Origin: Lathyrus oleraceus
Lineage: Eukaryota; Streptophyta; Magnoliopsida; Fabales; Fabaceae
Direction of reading: 5' to 3'
DNA length: 64,000 nt
NCBI RefSeq assembly: GCF_024323335.1
Contig: NC_066583.1
Span: forward strand, 12,738,665-12,802,664
The notes below the pieces were generated by a model. The model did not search any database and was not told the origin of the DNA. It was given only the letters and a program-made list of their open reading frames with translations. Position numbers and translations under genes: made by a program. Below are positions 39,191 through 50,357 of the stretch, piece after piece; positions within the stretch are counted from its first letter, which is position 1, and the number at the start of each line of letters is the position of its first letter.

Positions 39191-40531
39191 TGTAGGTGTT
39201 TAATTGGCTGCATTGTATGGTAAAACACTAGCTGGATTCTAATGTCTTGACTGATGTCATGACATGCTGTGAAGGTGTTTGTGTGACTGCATTGTAGGTT
39301 AGAATATCTAGCTGTACTCTGATGTCTTGACTGATGTCATGACATACTTGAGTAGTTTACTGCAGGATTAGCTAATACAGGATTTATTGAATGTCAAACT
39401 GGATGTTATGACATTCATCCCTGTCAGCAGTTACTGAGGAATAGAACAAGTGATGTTCTACTATAACTCAGTATTTATTGTCAGTCTGCTTATCAAGAGG
39501 ATAACAAACCTGATATAAGTCTCTATGTGTGAATGCCAAATTGGATGCTTTGACATTTATAATTGTACGCTGATATTGAAGCATGGACAGATTGATTCTG
39601 TACAGTACAACAAATTGTACAGTCTGTTTTCAAGAAAAACAGACTTAGCATATGGTCCTTGACTTGGATGTCAAACTGAATGTTGTGACATTCATTCCTG
39701 ACAGCATATGCTATATTGTAGGTTGTTTAGTGTTTCTGTTTCAGCATTTTTCTCAGGCTATTCTTCAGGGATTCAACAGCTGAGAGAAAATCCAGGAAAC
39801 CAACAACCAAGCTACAATCAATGAACCTAAAAAATAGCCTATTTGTTAGTAACCTAGATGTGGAATTTAGGGGAACTCGCGTGACCTTAAATTTAGGAGA
39901 ATACAAGTACAAGGCCCAAGTGCTGCAATATAAAAGGAAGTCATTCCTTCATTCAGAACGGGGGATTTTGAGGCGTGAAGATTTAGTGTGTCCATCATAC
40001 TTCACTACTGTATTTTTATGAGTCTTGTATTAGACATATCTTGTAAGCCAAGCTATTATCACGTAGATGATTGCATTGGTATAGGGTGTTCATTGAGTTG
40101 TAAGTGTTGTGTCACTCTAAGCTTTTAAGCGTGAGTGCCGTGTATCTTGATTAAAGTTGTTAAGCACAATCAAGAGTTGTTTGAAGTGTGACTTCAAAAT
40201 TGTCTTTAATATTGATTAAAGGTAGTAATCACTGAGGTGATTGAGGGGGAGTGAGTAGGAACTCTGATCTTCGTGTAAGATTGAAATTGCATTGGGTAGG
40301 TATTAAGTGATAGGGTTAAACAATTGGTTTAAGGTCTGAATTAATACTACTAATAGTGGATTTCCTCCCTGGCTTGGTAGCCCCCAGACGTAGGTCATGT
40401 TGGACCAAACTGGGTAAACAATTAGTCGTGTTATTTACTGCACTTACATTTTTCTGCATAATCCTTGTCTGCGCAGAATTGGATGTCATAACAACCCGTG
40501 TGACATCGAAAGTCTGTTAACTAGAATTTTA
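39191..40531 (+). repeat. 5' LTR of the SIRE element
   Basis: 1,341 bp. Its terminal dinucleotide is TA, where the 3' LTR has CA, probably a C-to-T change. A TATA box (TATAAAA, 39,929-39,935) precedes the R region. The block TTGACTGATGTCATGACAT occurs twice near the start, at about 39,248 and 39,328, giving a duplicated dyad-rich module in U3. Confidence 0.95.
39929..39935 (+). promoter_or_regulatory. TATA box in the SIRE 5' LTR
   Basis: CAATATAAAAGGAAG is a canonical TATA context. The matching copy in the 3' LTR is at 46,741-46,747. Confidence 0.7.
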
Positions 40532-40533
40532 AT

Positions 40534-40545
40534 TGGCATCAGAGC
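40534..40545 (+). other. Primer binding site of the SIRE element
   Basis: TGGCATCAGAGC lies two bases past the LTR end. It differs at one base from the usual TGGTATCAGAGC tRNA-Met site. Confidence 0.85.
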
Positions 40546-40601
40546 AGGCACCCTGCCTGTTAAGTTCTGGGTGAGATCTAGGGAAGTTACTTTCTAGTAC
40601 C

Positions 40602-42611
40602 ATGGACAAGGATGTAGGACACTCAAATAGACCACCCATGCTGGATGGTTCTAACTATGATGACTGGAAGCCTCGTATGATAGCCTTCTTAAGGTCTCTA
40701 GATAGCAAAGTCTGGAGAGCTGTCAACAAAGGATGGGAACATCCAACGAAGACAGGTGAGGATGGAGTCAGTGTGCAGATCCCTGAAGAAGAATGGGACA
40801 AGGAGCAAGAGGCATTAGCCCTTGGAAATTCTTAGGCCTTGAATGCATTGTTCAATGGTATAAGTAAGAACATCTTTAGACTAGTGCACCACTGTGAGCT
40901 GGCCAAGGATGTGTGGGATACCCTCAAGGTAACTCATGAAGGCACCTCCAAAGTGAAGATGTCCAAACTTCAGATGTTGACCACCAAGTTTGAAAATCTG
41001 AGGATGAAAGAGGATGAGACTATTCATGACTTTCACATGAATATTCTTGAGATTGCAAACACCTCTGGTGGCTTAGGGGAGAAAATGGCTGAAGAGAAAC
41101 TTGTAAGAAAGATTCTTAGGTCATTACCTAAGAGATTTGCCATGAAGGTCACTGCAATAGAAGAGGCTCAAGATATCTGCAATATGAAGGTGGATGAGCT
41201 CATTGGTTCTCTCCAAACCTTTGAAATGGGGATGTGCGAGAATGTTGAAAAGAAGAGCAAAAGCGTAGCTTTTGTATCAAATTCTGAAGAGGAGTCAGAA
41301 GTAGGATATACTGGAGGTGATGAAAGCATATCAAAAGCCATAGCCATGCTTGGGAGACAGTTCAACAAGTTCGTGAAGAAGATTGATCAAAGAGGTAGAC
41401 CAAATGTCAAGAACATCCCGTCTGACATAAGAAAAAAATCAACTTCTGAAGAAAAGTTCAACCAAGGAAAGGGAATCCAGTGTCATGGATGTGAGGGTTA
41501 TGGACACATTCGAGCTGAATGCCCTACCTACCTCAAGATGCAAAAGAAGGGGCTAGCTGTCACATGGTCTGAGGGAGATTCTGAGAGTGAATCTGAAGGA
41601 GAATCTGCTAAACATGTCACTGCACTAACGAGTGTGTGTGTCACTGATGATGATTCAAGTGCAGATGATCTGACCCTTTATGAACTTGCTACATCATATA
41701 AGGAGCTATGTGTCACTAGTGCAGAAGTCCGTGTACAAGGTGAAAAGCAGAAGAGGCGCATCAAGGAGCTGGAAGCTGATAATAAAAAGCAGCTGAAAGT
41801 CATAGATGGTCTGAATGGTGAGATATCTGTGCTGACATCTAAGCTAGAGCAGATGACTAAATCCATCAGAATGTTGAATAAAGGAACTGACACCTTGGAA
41901 GAGATCCTAAAGGTGGGACATAAGTCTGGAACCATGACTGGTTTAGGCTTTGTGAAAAAATCCTCAGCTGAACTCAAACGCTCAAAGGCTAAAGTTCAGA
42001 AATTCAAGCGAAGGTCACACCCAATGTCTCAACATCAGGGAACCAGGATGAGTAATCATCAGAAGAGGAAATTCCAGCAATGGAGATGTCACCACTGTGG
42101 TAGGCTTGGCCACATAAAAGCCTTCTGCTACAGGCTTCATGGTTACCCTAACCAAGCCCCTCATGACAGACCTAAGCATAAGACTTATAGGCACAATGTC
42201 CCCATCAAGAAGCGACAATGGTATGCTAGGTTAGCTCACACAACTCTAAGGGCTTCTACCAGAGAAGACTGGTACTTTGATAGTGGCTGCTCAAGACATA
42301 TGACTGGTATGGAGAATCTATTGGTGGATATACAACCTCACACTACCAGCTATGTGACCTTTGGTGATGGTGCTAAAGGAAAAATAAAAGGTGTGGGTAA
42401 GCTGGACTGCCCTGGAGTTCCAGAACTGAATAATATGCTGTTAGTAAGAGGACTAACTGCAAACCTCATCAGCATAAGCCAGCTGTGTGATCAAGGGTTC
42501 TATGTTCAGTTTACTAAGGAGCTATGTATTGTGACAAATAGAGACAATCAGGAAGTTATGAGAGGATCCAGATCCAAAGATAACTGTTATCTGTGGGAAC
42601 CTAAAGTCTAA
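40602..42611 (+). pseudogene. SIRE gag-protease frame with internal TAG
   Basis: The ATG at 40,602 opens the SIRE gag. A TAG at 40,833-40,835, after 77 codons, interrupts it, but the frame continues in phase to 42,611. Counting from 40,839, the second segment has gag helices to about residue 130, a CCHC knuckle (CHGCEGYGHIRAEC, 215-228), an acidic stretch, a predicted coiled coil rich in K/E/L (about 285-345), a second knuckle (CHHCGRLGHIKAFC, 417-430) and the protease DSG (481-483). A TAA at 42,609 then separates protease from integrase. Both stops look like point mutations. The first leaves capsid translation dependent on readthrough, so activity is unlikely. Confidence 0.92.
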
Positions 42612-45299
42612 AACTTCTCCACAATCTGCTCCTCAGCCAAGGAAGAACAGGAGGTGAAGTTGTGGCATAGACGCCTTGGACATCTCCACTTACGGGGAAT
42701 GAAGAAGATCATATCCAAGGAAGCAGTCAGAGGAATTCCAAAGCTACTTATTGATGAAGGAAGAGTCTGTGGAGAATGCCAGGTGGGCAAGCAAACCAAG
42801 ATGTCACATCCGAAGCTGGGACATCCTACAACTTCCAGAGTTCTGGAACTGTTGCACATGGACTTAATGGGGCCTATGCAGGTTGAAAGTCTGGGTGGAA
42901 AGAGATATGCATACGTGGTGGTTGATGACCATTCCAGATACACGTGGATAAGCTTCATCAGAGAGAAGTCAGATACATTTGATGTATTCAAAGACCTGTG
43001 CATCAGACTTCAACGGGAAAAGGACAGTTGTGTTGTCCGAATTAGGAGTGATCATGGTACGGAGTTCAAAAATTCCAAGTTTGATGAGTTCTACTCGTCT
43101 GAAGGAATAAGTCATGAGTTCTCGTCTCCTATAACTCCTCAGCAGAATGGGATAGTTGAAAGGAAAAATAGAACTATTCAAGAATCTGCCAGAGCTATGA
43201 TCCATGCAAAGAAGCTCCCTATGCACTTTTGGGCTGAAGCTATGAATACCGCTTGCTACGTTCACAATAGAGTCACCTTGAGAAAAGGAACCTCCTCCAC
43301 TCTGTATAAAATATGGAAAGGTAGAAAACCCACTGTGAAGTACTTTCATATCTTTGGAAGTAAATGCTACATTCTCACAGATCGTGAACAGAGAAGGAAA
43401 ATGGACCCCAAAAGTGAGGAGGGTATATTTCTGGGATACTCAACTAACAGCAGAGCGTACAGAGTGTTCAACCACAGGACCAATGTCCTGATGGAATCCA
43501 TAAATGTTATTGTGGATGATAAAGAGGAAGGAACCGATGTCATAGAGGATGTTGGAACATTCCTTGATACTTCAACAGACAGTCCAGTCAAGTCTGAAGA
43601 AGTACAGGAATCTCCTCCTGAATGTGAGGTAGATGCACCCACCAAAATGCCATCTATCAGAATTCAGAAAGACCACCCTAAGGATCTTATCATAGGGGAT
43701 CCCAATAGTGGTGTGACTACCAGGTCAAGGGGAATTAGCTCAAATTCCTATCTTGTATCCAAGGTTGAACCAAAGAATGTGAAAGAAGCCCTGATTGACG
43801 AATATTGGATCAATGCCATGCAAGATGAACTTGAGCAGTTTAAAAGGAATGAAGTATGGGAGCTAGTTCTACGACCTGAAGGGACCAACGTCATTGGTAC
43901 CAAGTGGATCTACAAAAACAAGTCTGATGAGAAAGGAGTAATTACTAGGAATAAAGCAAGACTAGTAGCTCAAGGATATACTCAAGTTGAAGAGGTTGAT
44001 TTTGATGAGACGTTTGCACCCGTTACTAGGCTTGAGTCCATCAGTTTGCTGTTAGGTGTAGCATGCATTCTGAAGTTTAAACTGTTCCAAATGGATGTGA
44101 AGAGTGCATTCTTGAGCGGCTACTTAAATGAAGAAGTCTATGTGGAACAACCTAAAGGGTTCTGTGATCCTAACCAACCTAAGCATGTGTACAAGTTGAG
44201 GAAAGCCTTGTATGGGTTGAAGCAAGCACCTAGAGCGTGGTATGAAAGGTTGACTGAATTTCTGACCTCAAATGGATACAGAAAAGGTGGGATAGATAAG
44301 ACCTTGTTTGTGAAGGATGAAGACGGAAAAATCATGATTGCTCAAATCTATGTGGATGATATAGTTTTTGGTGGAATGTCAGAGCAAATGGTAAAACATT
44401 TTGTTCACCAAATGCAATCTGAGTTTGAAATGAGTCTGGTTGGGGAACTGACTTATTTTCTTGGAATGCAAGTCAACCAAATGGAGGACTCTATGTTTCT
44501 CTCCCAAAGCAAGTATGCCAAAAACATAGTTAAGAAGTTTGGTATGGATAATGCTAGGCATAAGAGAACTCCTGCTCCTACTCATCTAAAGTTAACTAAA
44601 GATGATGGAGGGCCCAGTGTTGATCAATGTTTGTATAGAAGCATGATAGGCAGTCTTATATACCTAACTGTAAGTAGACCTGACATTTCCTATGCAGTTG
44701 GAGTGTGTGCTAGATACCAAGCAGAGCCCAAAGTGAGCCACTTGAATCAAGTCAAGAGGATTCTCAAGTACATCAATGGGACTTGTGATTATGGGATGCT
44801 GTACTTACATGGTTCTGAGCCTGTCCTATCTGGGTACTGTGATGCTGACTGGGCTGGGAGTGCTGATGACAGAAAAAGCACATCAGGAGGATGTTTCTTC
44901 TTGGGAGACAATCTCATATCATGGCTCAGCAAGAAGCAGAATTGTGTATCTCTGTCCACTGCAGAGGTTGAATACATAGCTGCTGGAAGCAGTTGTTCCC
45001 AACTGGTTTGGATGAAACAGATGCTCACTGAGTACAATGTCTCTCAAAATGTCATGACATTATTCTGTGATAATCTCAGTGCCATCAATATTTCCAAGAA
45101 TCCCATCCAACACAGCAGGACCAAACATATTGACATTAGACATCACTTCATCAGAGATCTAGTGGAAGACAAAGTGATTACCTTGGAACATGTAGCCACT
45201 GAACTCCAACTGGCTGACATATTTACAAAGGCTCTGGATGCTACTCAGTTTGAAAACTTAAGGGGCAAACTAGGAATATGTCTCTCTGAGAACTTATAG
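42612..45299 (+). pseudogene. SIRE pol: integrase, reverse transcriptase, RNase H
   Basis: This frame is in phase with gag but lies downstream of the TAA at 42,609. Counted from the first in-frame ATG-equivalent start at 42,654 (881 residues), the integrase zinc site is H5, H10, C39, C42 and the catalytic triad is D70, D133, E169. The reverse transcriptase spans about 400-645 with YVDD at 566-569. RNase H has YCDADW (D730), STAEVEY (~769-774) and LFCDN (D806). The domains are intact, with no further stop, so the enzymes would be sound if translated. It cannot be made from the normal polyprotein start unless two stops are read through. Confidence 0.92.
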
Positions 45300-45990
45300 C
45301 AACCAATGATGTTTGGGATGTATTATTTAATATCTCTTCCTATTAAACAATTGGAAGTGTGCTCTGATTGGTCAAAAGATCATAGCTATGCCACTTGCAA
45401 CAAGTATGGCAACAAGAGGTTAAGGAGATATCCTAACTTGAGGTTGCCTGTGCACCTGCAGGAGTTCAAGGACACTGTTCATGCAGGAGTGGTTCTGGAT
45501 GTCAGACACAAAGTCATGGCCTCTGATATGGTGGTACCTACTGTAAAGCAAAAGTGTGTGACTACTTGATCAAAGCTGTGAAGCAAGATCAAGTGGGTGT
45601 TAACTTGGTTGAAACTGTGAAGTAAAACCAAGTCTGTAATTCTGTCATTTATGTGTAATTCTGTTTATGTTATGTTGGTCTGTAGTTTAAAGTGTTGCTT
45701 TGGCAACATTTTTGACAAAAATGGGGAGTAACAGGTAATACCCCAGGACAACAGATCGTTTTGCAGATATTCAGGACAAATATTCAAGATCCTCTTATCC
45801 AGAGGTTGTGCTGCAGCAGATGTTCCACTTCTGTATCTGTGCTGATTTGTGAAGTTTTTATTTAACTTCCATATGTGTGAGTGTGCTGCCACTCTGAGTG
45901 TATTAGCTAGGTCAATTTCCTGCTAGATGTGTGATTTCCGCTGCTATGGACTTTGTTGTGAGATCAAAGTGTTTTAGCCAAAAATTTTCC
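45300..45990 (+). other. Short 3' region of SIRE, no env-like gene
   Basis: SIRE elements can carry a third, env-like frame here. Only about 0.7 kb is present. An 87-codon open frame (45,306-45,569) has no signal peptide, transmembrane or coiled-coil pattern I can support. A second purine tract, AAAAATGGGGAG (about 45,717-45,728), resembles the terminal polypurine tract. Confidence 0.5.
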
Positions 45991-46000
45991 AAAGGGGGAG
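45991..46000 (+). other. Polypurine tract of the SIRE element
   Basis: AAAGGGGGAG lies two bases before the 3' LTR, matching the usual SIRE/Maximus tract. Confidence 0.9.
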
Positions 46001-46002
46001 TT

Positions 46003-47343
46003 TGTAGGTGTTTAATTGGCTGCATTGTATGGTAAAACACTAGTTGGATTCTAATGTCTTGACTGATGTCATGACATGCTGTGAAGGTGTTTGTGTGACT
46101 GCATTGTAGGTTAGAATATCTAGCTGTACTCTGATGTCTTGACTGATGTCATGACATACTTGAGTAGTTTACTGCAGGATTAGCTAATACAGGATTTATT
46201 GAATGTCAAACTGGATGTTATGACATTCATCCCTGTCAGCAGTTACTGAGGAATAGAACAAGTGATGTTCTACTATAACTCAGTATTTATTGTCAATCTG
46301 CTTATCAAGAGGATAACAGGCTTGATGTAAGTCTCTATATGTGAATGTCAAATTGGATGCTTTGACATTTATAATTGTACGCTGATACTGAAGCATGGAC
46401 AGATTGATTCTGTACAGTACAGCACATTGTACAATCTGTTTTCAAGAAAAATAGACTTAGCATATGGTCCTTGACTTGGATGTCAAACTGAATGTTGTGA
46501 CATTCATTCCTGACAGCATATGCTATATTGTAGGTTGTTTAGTGTTTCTGTTTCAGCATTTTTCTCAGGCTATTCTTCAGGGATTCAACAGCTGAGAGAA
46601 AATCCAGGAAACCAACAACCAAGCTACAATCAATGAACCTAACAAATAGCCTATTTGTTAGTAACCTAGATGTGGAATTTAGGGGAACTCGCGTGACCTT
46701 AAATTTAGGAGAATACAAGTAAAAGGCCCAAGTGCTGCAATATAAAAGGAAGTCATTCCTTCATTCAGAACGGGGGATTTTGAGGCGTGAAGATTTAGTG
46801 TGTCCATCATACTTCACTACTGTATTTTTATGAGTCTTGTATTAGACATATCTTGTAAGCCAAGCTATTATCACGTAGATGATTGCATTGGTATAGGGTG
46901 TTCATTGAGTTGTAAGTGTTGTGTCACTCTAAGCTTTTAAGCGTGAGTGCCGTGTATCTTGATTAAAGTTGTTAAGCACAATCAAGAGTTGTTTGAAGTG
47001 TGACTTCAAAATTGTCTTTAATATTGATTAAAGGTAGTAATCACTGAGGTGATTGAGGGGGAGTGAGTAGGAACTCTGATCTTCGTGTAAGATTGAAATC
47101 GCATTGGGTAGGTATTAAGTGATAGGGTTAAATAGTTGGTTTAAGGTCTGAATTAGTACTACTAATAGTGGATTTCCTCCCTGGCTTGGTAGCCCCCAGA
47201 CGTAGGTCATGTTGGACCGAACTGGGTAAACAATTACTCGTGTTATTTACTGCACTTACATTTTTCTGCATAATCCTTGTCTGCGCAGAATTGGATGTCA
47301 TAACAACCCGTGTGACATCGAAAGTCTGTTAACTAGAATTTCA
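46003..47343 (+). repeat. 3' LTR of the SIRE element
   Basis: 1,341 bp, about 98% identical to the 5' LTR by eye, with TG...CA ends and TATA at 46,741-46,747. Directly followed by the AACAA target duplication. Confidence 0.95.
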
Positions 47344-47348
47344 AACAA

Positions 47349-50325
47349 CTTTCAGCTCCAAGGCTTCAAGTTGGCAATGGGATCTAGATCTTTCACTCTA
47401 ATAGGTCATTGTACTTTAAGAAGATACTTGACCAATTGCACCAGGCTGTTTGGAAACCAGAGTCACCAAGTAAGATTGGTAATGTCTGAGCTAACCACAC
47501 CCGTAGGCCCTATCAAGCTTGAAGATAAAACCATCATATCAACAACAAAAACCAACCCAGGCTTCTACGAAGGCCTCTTTTGCCAATCCAAGTGCACAAA
47601 ATCTTACTGCAAACTAAAGCTGTTGCAGCCCAACCATCCAATGGCAGAATTTAAACGACGAAAGGAATTTGCGACCACTGCAACACGAACAAGGCTTCAA
47701 AGCTGTTGCAAACACACTGCATGAACACAACGAAACGGCAATCAGTCAGCAACCTTACAATGCGGTTCAAAATGGATGTCCAAGTAAATTTGTGGCAAGG
47801 TTGCAACAAATGAATTGAAAAATAAAAAGCACGTGCGTTATTCACCAAGATCTCATGCGACTCACTCTTCTCTCACTTATTATCAAATTTCACCAAGAAA
47901 TAGATGCATTTTAATCTCAATTGCCAGTTGGACAAATCACAGCGTCAGAATTTTCCTCATTCAACAAACCTTGCAATCATTCCCAACCCCCAGTACACAC
48001 TTATTTTCATCGTTGTGGGAGCTTCATCACTCAAAGCTCTACACAGCGGAGCTAAGCCACCATTGGAAGCTTCAAAGCTTGACGGTTATCATCGCTCACA
48101 CGCTTTGGTTACGGAAGGAGTATTTCAGAAGTAAGAGAAGAAGAGAAGCACACGGAAGTGGATATGAGGTGTACCTGTGATCTTCGTCATCATCATCGCC
48201 GTCTTTGTTGTCGTCTCCGACAGGTATTTCACTTCATCCATAGGCTCATGCTCTGATTCGCTTGCCACGGTGTTGTATCAGGTTAGGGAGATTCAAGCCC
48301 TAACCTGTTGGTGTTTGATTTTTGTTGCATCAAGTTTAATTGTTGATTTAGTGGTTTAGGGTTCGTAAGTGTTTGTTTTATGATTCGACTTGTGAATTTA
48401 GTTTTAAGAGGTTTGGTTTGGAGATTAGGGACAGTGAGGTAGAGAGGATCATTTTGAGGTCTGGATTTCATGATCGGAGCTCCGCCGCTGCCGGTGATAA
48501 GCTCCGGCACGACGAAGGCTTGGTTCTCCGGCCAAAGTTGGAGGGAACGTTTGAAAAAGAGATGTGGTCTAGCATGTGAGAGAGACTTTGGATCTCCTCT
48601 GTTGAAGCAGTATGGGCCGAGGCCCATGGAATCGTTGTGTTACACCCCTGTATTCGGTCATACACCTCCTATTGGTGGAGACTGTGGCCGATGGGCCTTG
48701 GATTGGGCTTCAGCGCCCAATTCCCTCTAGTACCCTGTTTTTAGCGCTGCGCCCCCTTGCTTGGGCTCTAACAAGTAGATTTTTGGCCCAATCGTGTCTT
48801 TGCTTTGATTTGTTTTTATAACTGTCTTTTTTTATCTTTCTTTATTTTAATAATTGCTTTGCTATTAGGGAGTTTGATTATGATAATTGTTTAGATTGAT
48901 GATTAATTAGGTTGATAAATGTTTAGGATTAATTAGGTTGATAATTGTTAGGATTAATTGATTGATAATTGTTTTAGATTTTCTTTTTAATATTGTAGAA
49001 TTGATTTTGATAATTGTTTTTTTTAATATTATCCTACTTCGATCTAACATCTAATAATTAACTTCTTATTCTTTAATTTTCACACTCTAACTTCTAATTC
49101 TTTAATTTCCGCATTCTAAAATATAACTTTTAATTTCCGCCCTTAACTTTTAATTTTTGCCATTTACTTTATTTGCTTTTATTTTGCTTTGTTATGACAT
49201 TGTATCACCATATTCATCTCATTCTAAAATGAACCTAAAAATGGATTAGACTTGAAAAATACAAAAAAGTAAGATAATTCCCAAGCATGTAATGGACTTA
49301 GACATTTCTATTAGGACACTTGCAAAAGGGCTTGGAAAAATATGACTCTAACATGGAAGGAGCATTCAAGAATCAAGAAGAGTCTGTAATCTTTTAAGAA
49401 CTTGTAATCTTTTATGTGCTTTCTAGTTTAGGACACAATTGCACACACACGACTTTCTCTTGGGCTACCTGACAATGGGACCTTTTATTTCCTACACTCC
49501 CTTGTACTTTACATGTACCTCCTCCCCTTTCTGATGTATGCTTTTACTTACTTTCTTTTATTGCTTTATAGCTACTCCTTAGGCATTAGGAGCGCTCATC
49601 ATCCCACAACCAATAATCAAACCCTTGATTCAACGTCAAGCATTTTTTTTTCAAATCAAAATTAATAAGCGAACCCTTGATCCAATGTCAAGCGGTTTTT
49701 TTCTTAAATCAAAACTCAAAAATACAATAAATACGATTAGGATTGTGCACCACGAGCCTTAAGTGGTAAAGAAGGGATGAGACTAGAGCTTTCCTACACT
49801 CATTCTGAATGCTTTGAACACAAGACTTTTGGCTTGGAAGTTCGAGGTGTTGACCTTTATCTATAGTCTTTAGTGCAATCCAAAATCAATAACGCTTTCT
49901 CAAAAACCTAAAACCAATCTAAAACATTCAAACCTTTTGTTTGAGCCTTAGGGTGACACAATCGAAAACCATTCTTTAAGGTAATAACATCAACTAAACA
50001 AACAAACATTTTAAACCCACAAACTATGGGGCTCTAATTTCTCATTTCAACAAGTGGGCATACATAGGCACGAGGATCCAATCCTTGGCGAGCACACTAA
50101 TTTAAAATATACCTTCACTCCGCAAACCTTTGGCAAGCAAATATTCGATAATAACATCCATGTAAGCGTAAACATCCTAGATGGTTCCCATGGAGTACCA
50201 TGGATGTGAGGGGTGCTAATACCTTCCCCTTGCATAACCGACTTACGAATCTATTCGTGGTTGCGATGACCATTCTTTGGGGTTTTCTCGATATTTTCCC
50301 TTTTCTTTGGAATAAATAAAAACCA
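47349..50325 (+). mobile_element. Ogre/Tat-like LTR, downstream part (plus strand)
   Basis: The right end, with CTAATACCTTCCCCTTGC, AACCGACTTACGAA, GGAATAAATAAA and a final CCA at 50,325, is the kind of 3' end known from legume Ogre LTRs. It is followed by the Ogre-type primer site. The left part is non-coding with a pyrimidine-rich R/U5-like run near 47,870. A GC-rich patch (48,470-48,780) carries GGGCTTCAGCGCCC-type words. If the sequence before SIRE (38,197-39,190) belongs too, the LTR would be near 4 kb, reasonable for Ogre. Only the end region (49.4-50.3 kb) is well supported. Short open frames inside are not credible genes. Confidence 0.55.
48900..48985 (+). repeat. Short AT-rich tandem repeat
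   Basis: Repeats of about 25-30 bp on the theme GATTAATTAGGTTGATAATTGTTTAG lie within the Ogre-like LTR, in about three imperfect copies. Confidence 0.7.
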
Positions 50326-50326
50326 A

Positions 50327-50337
50327 TGGCGACTCTG
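50327..50337 (+). other. Ogre-type primer binding site
   Basis: TGGCGACTCTG immediately follows the LTR end. Ogre elements are known to use a tRNA-Arg site of this form. No Ogre body follows. After about 20 bases the sequence switches at 50,358 to a pol fragment in the opposite orientation. Confidence 0.7.
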
Positions 50338-50357
50338 TATGTTTTGCGTAGCGACAC

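Larger units (their letters stand above)
39191..47343 (+). mobile_element. Complete Ty1/copia element, SIRE/Maximus lineage
   Basis: LTRs of 1,341 bp each begin TGTAGGTG. The flanking bases 39,186-39,190 and 47,344-47,348 are both AACAA, a target-site duplication. The gag start (MDKD, NRPPMLDGSNYDDWKPRM), two zinc knuckles, protease, integrase, RT and RNase H follow SIRE/Maximus order. The AAAGGGGGAG polypurine tract is also typical of that lineage. The LTRs differ at about 22 sites, mostly transitions, so this insertion is older than the Angela-like one. Two in-frame stops (40,833 and 42,609) break the polyprotein. Only 0.7 kb lies between pol and the 3' LTR, so the env-like frame of SIRE elements is absent or reduced to a remnant. 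Confidence 0.95.

Noticed and set aside
47371..48180. Open frames of 117, 121 and 76 codons after the SIRE element
   Set aside because: They overlap one another, match no family and lie in probable LTR sequence.
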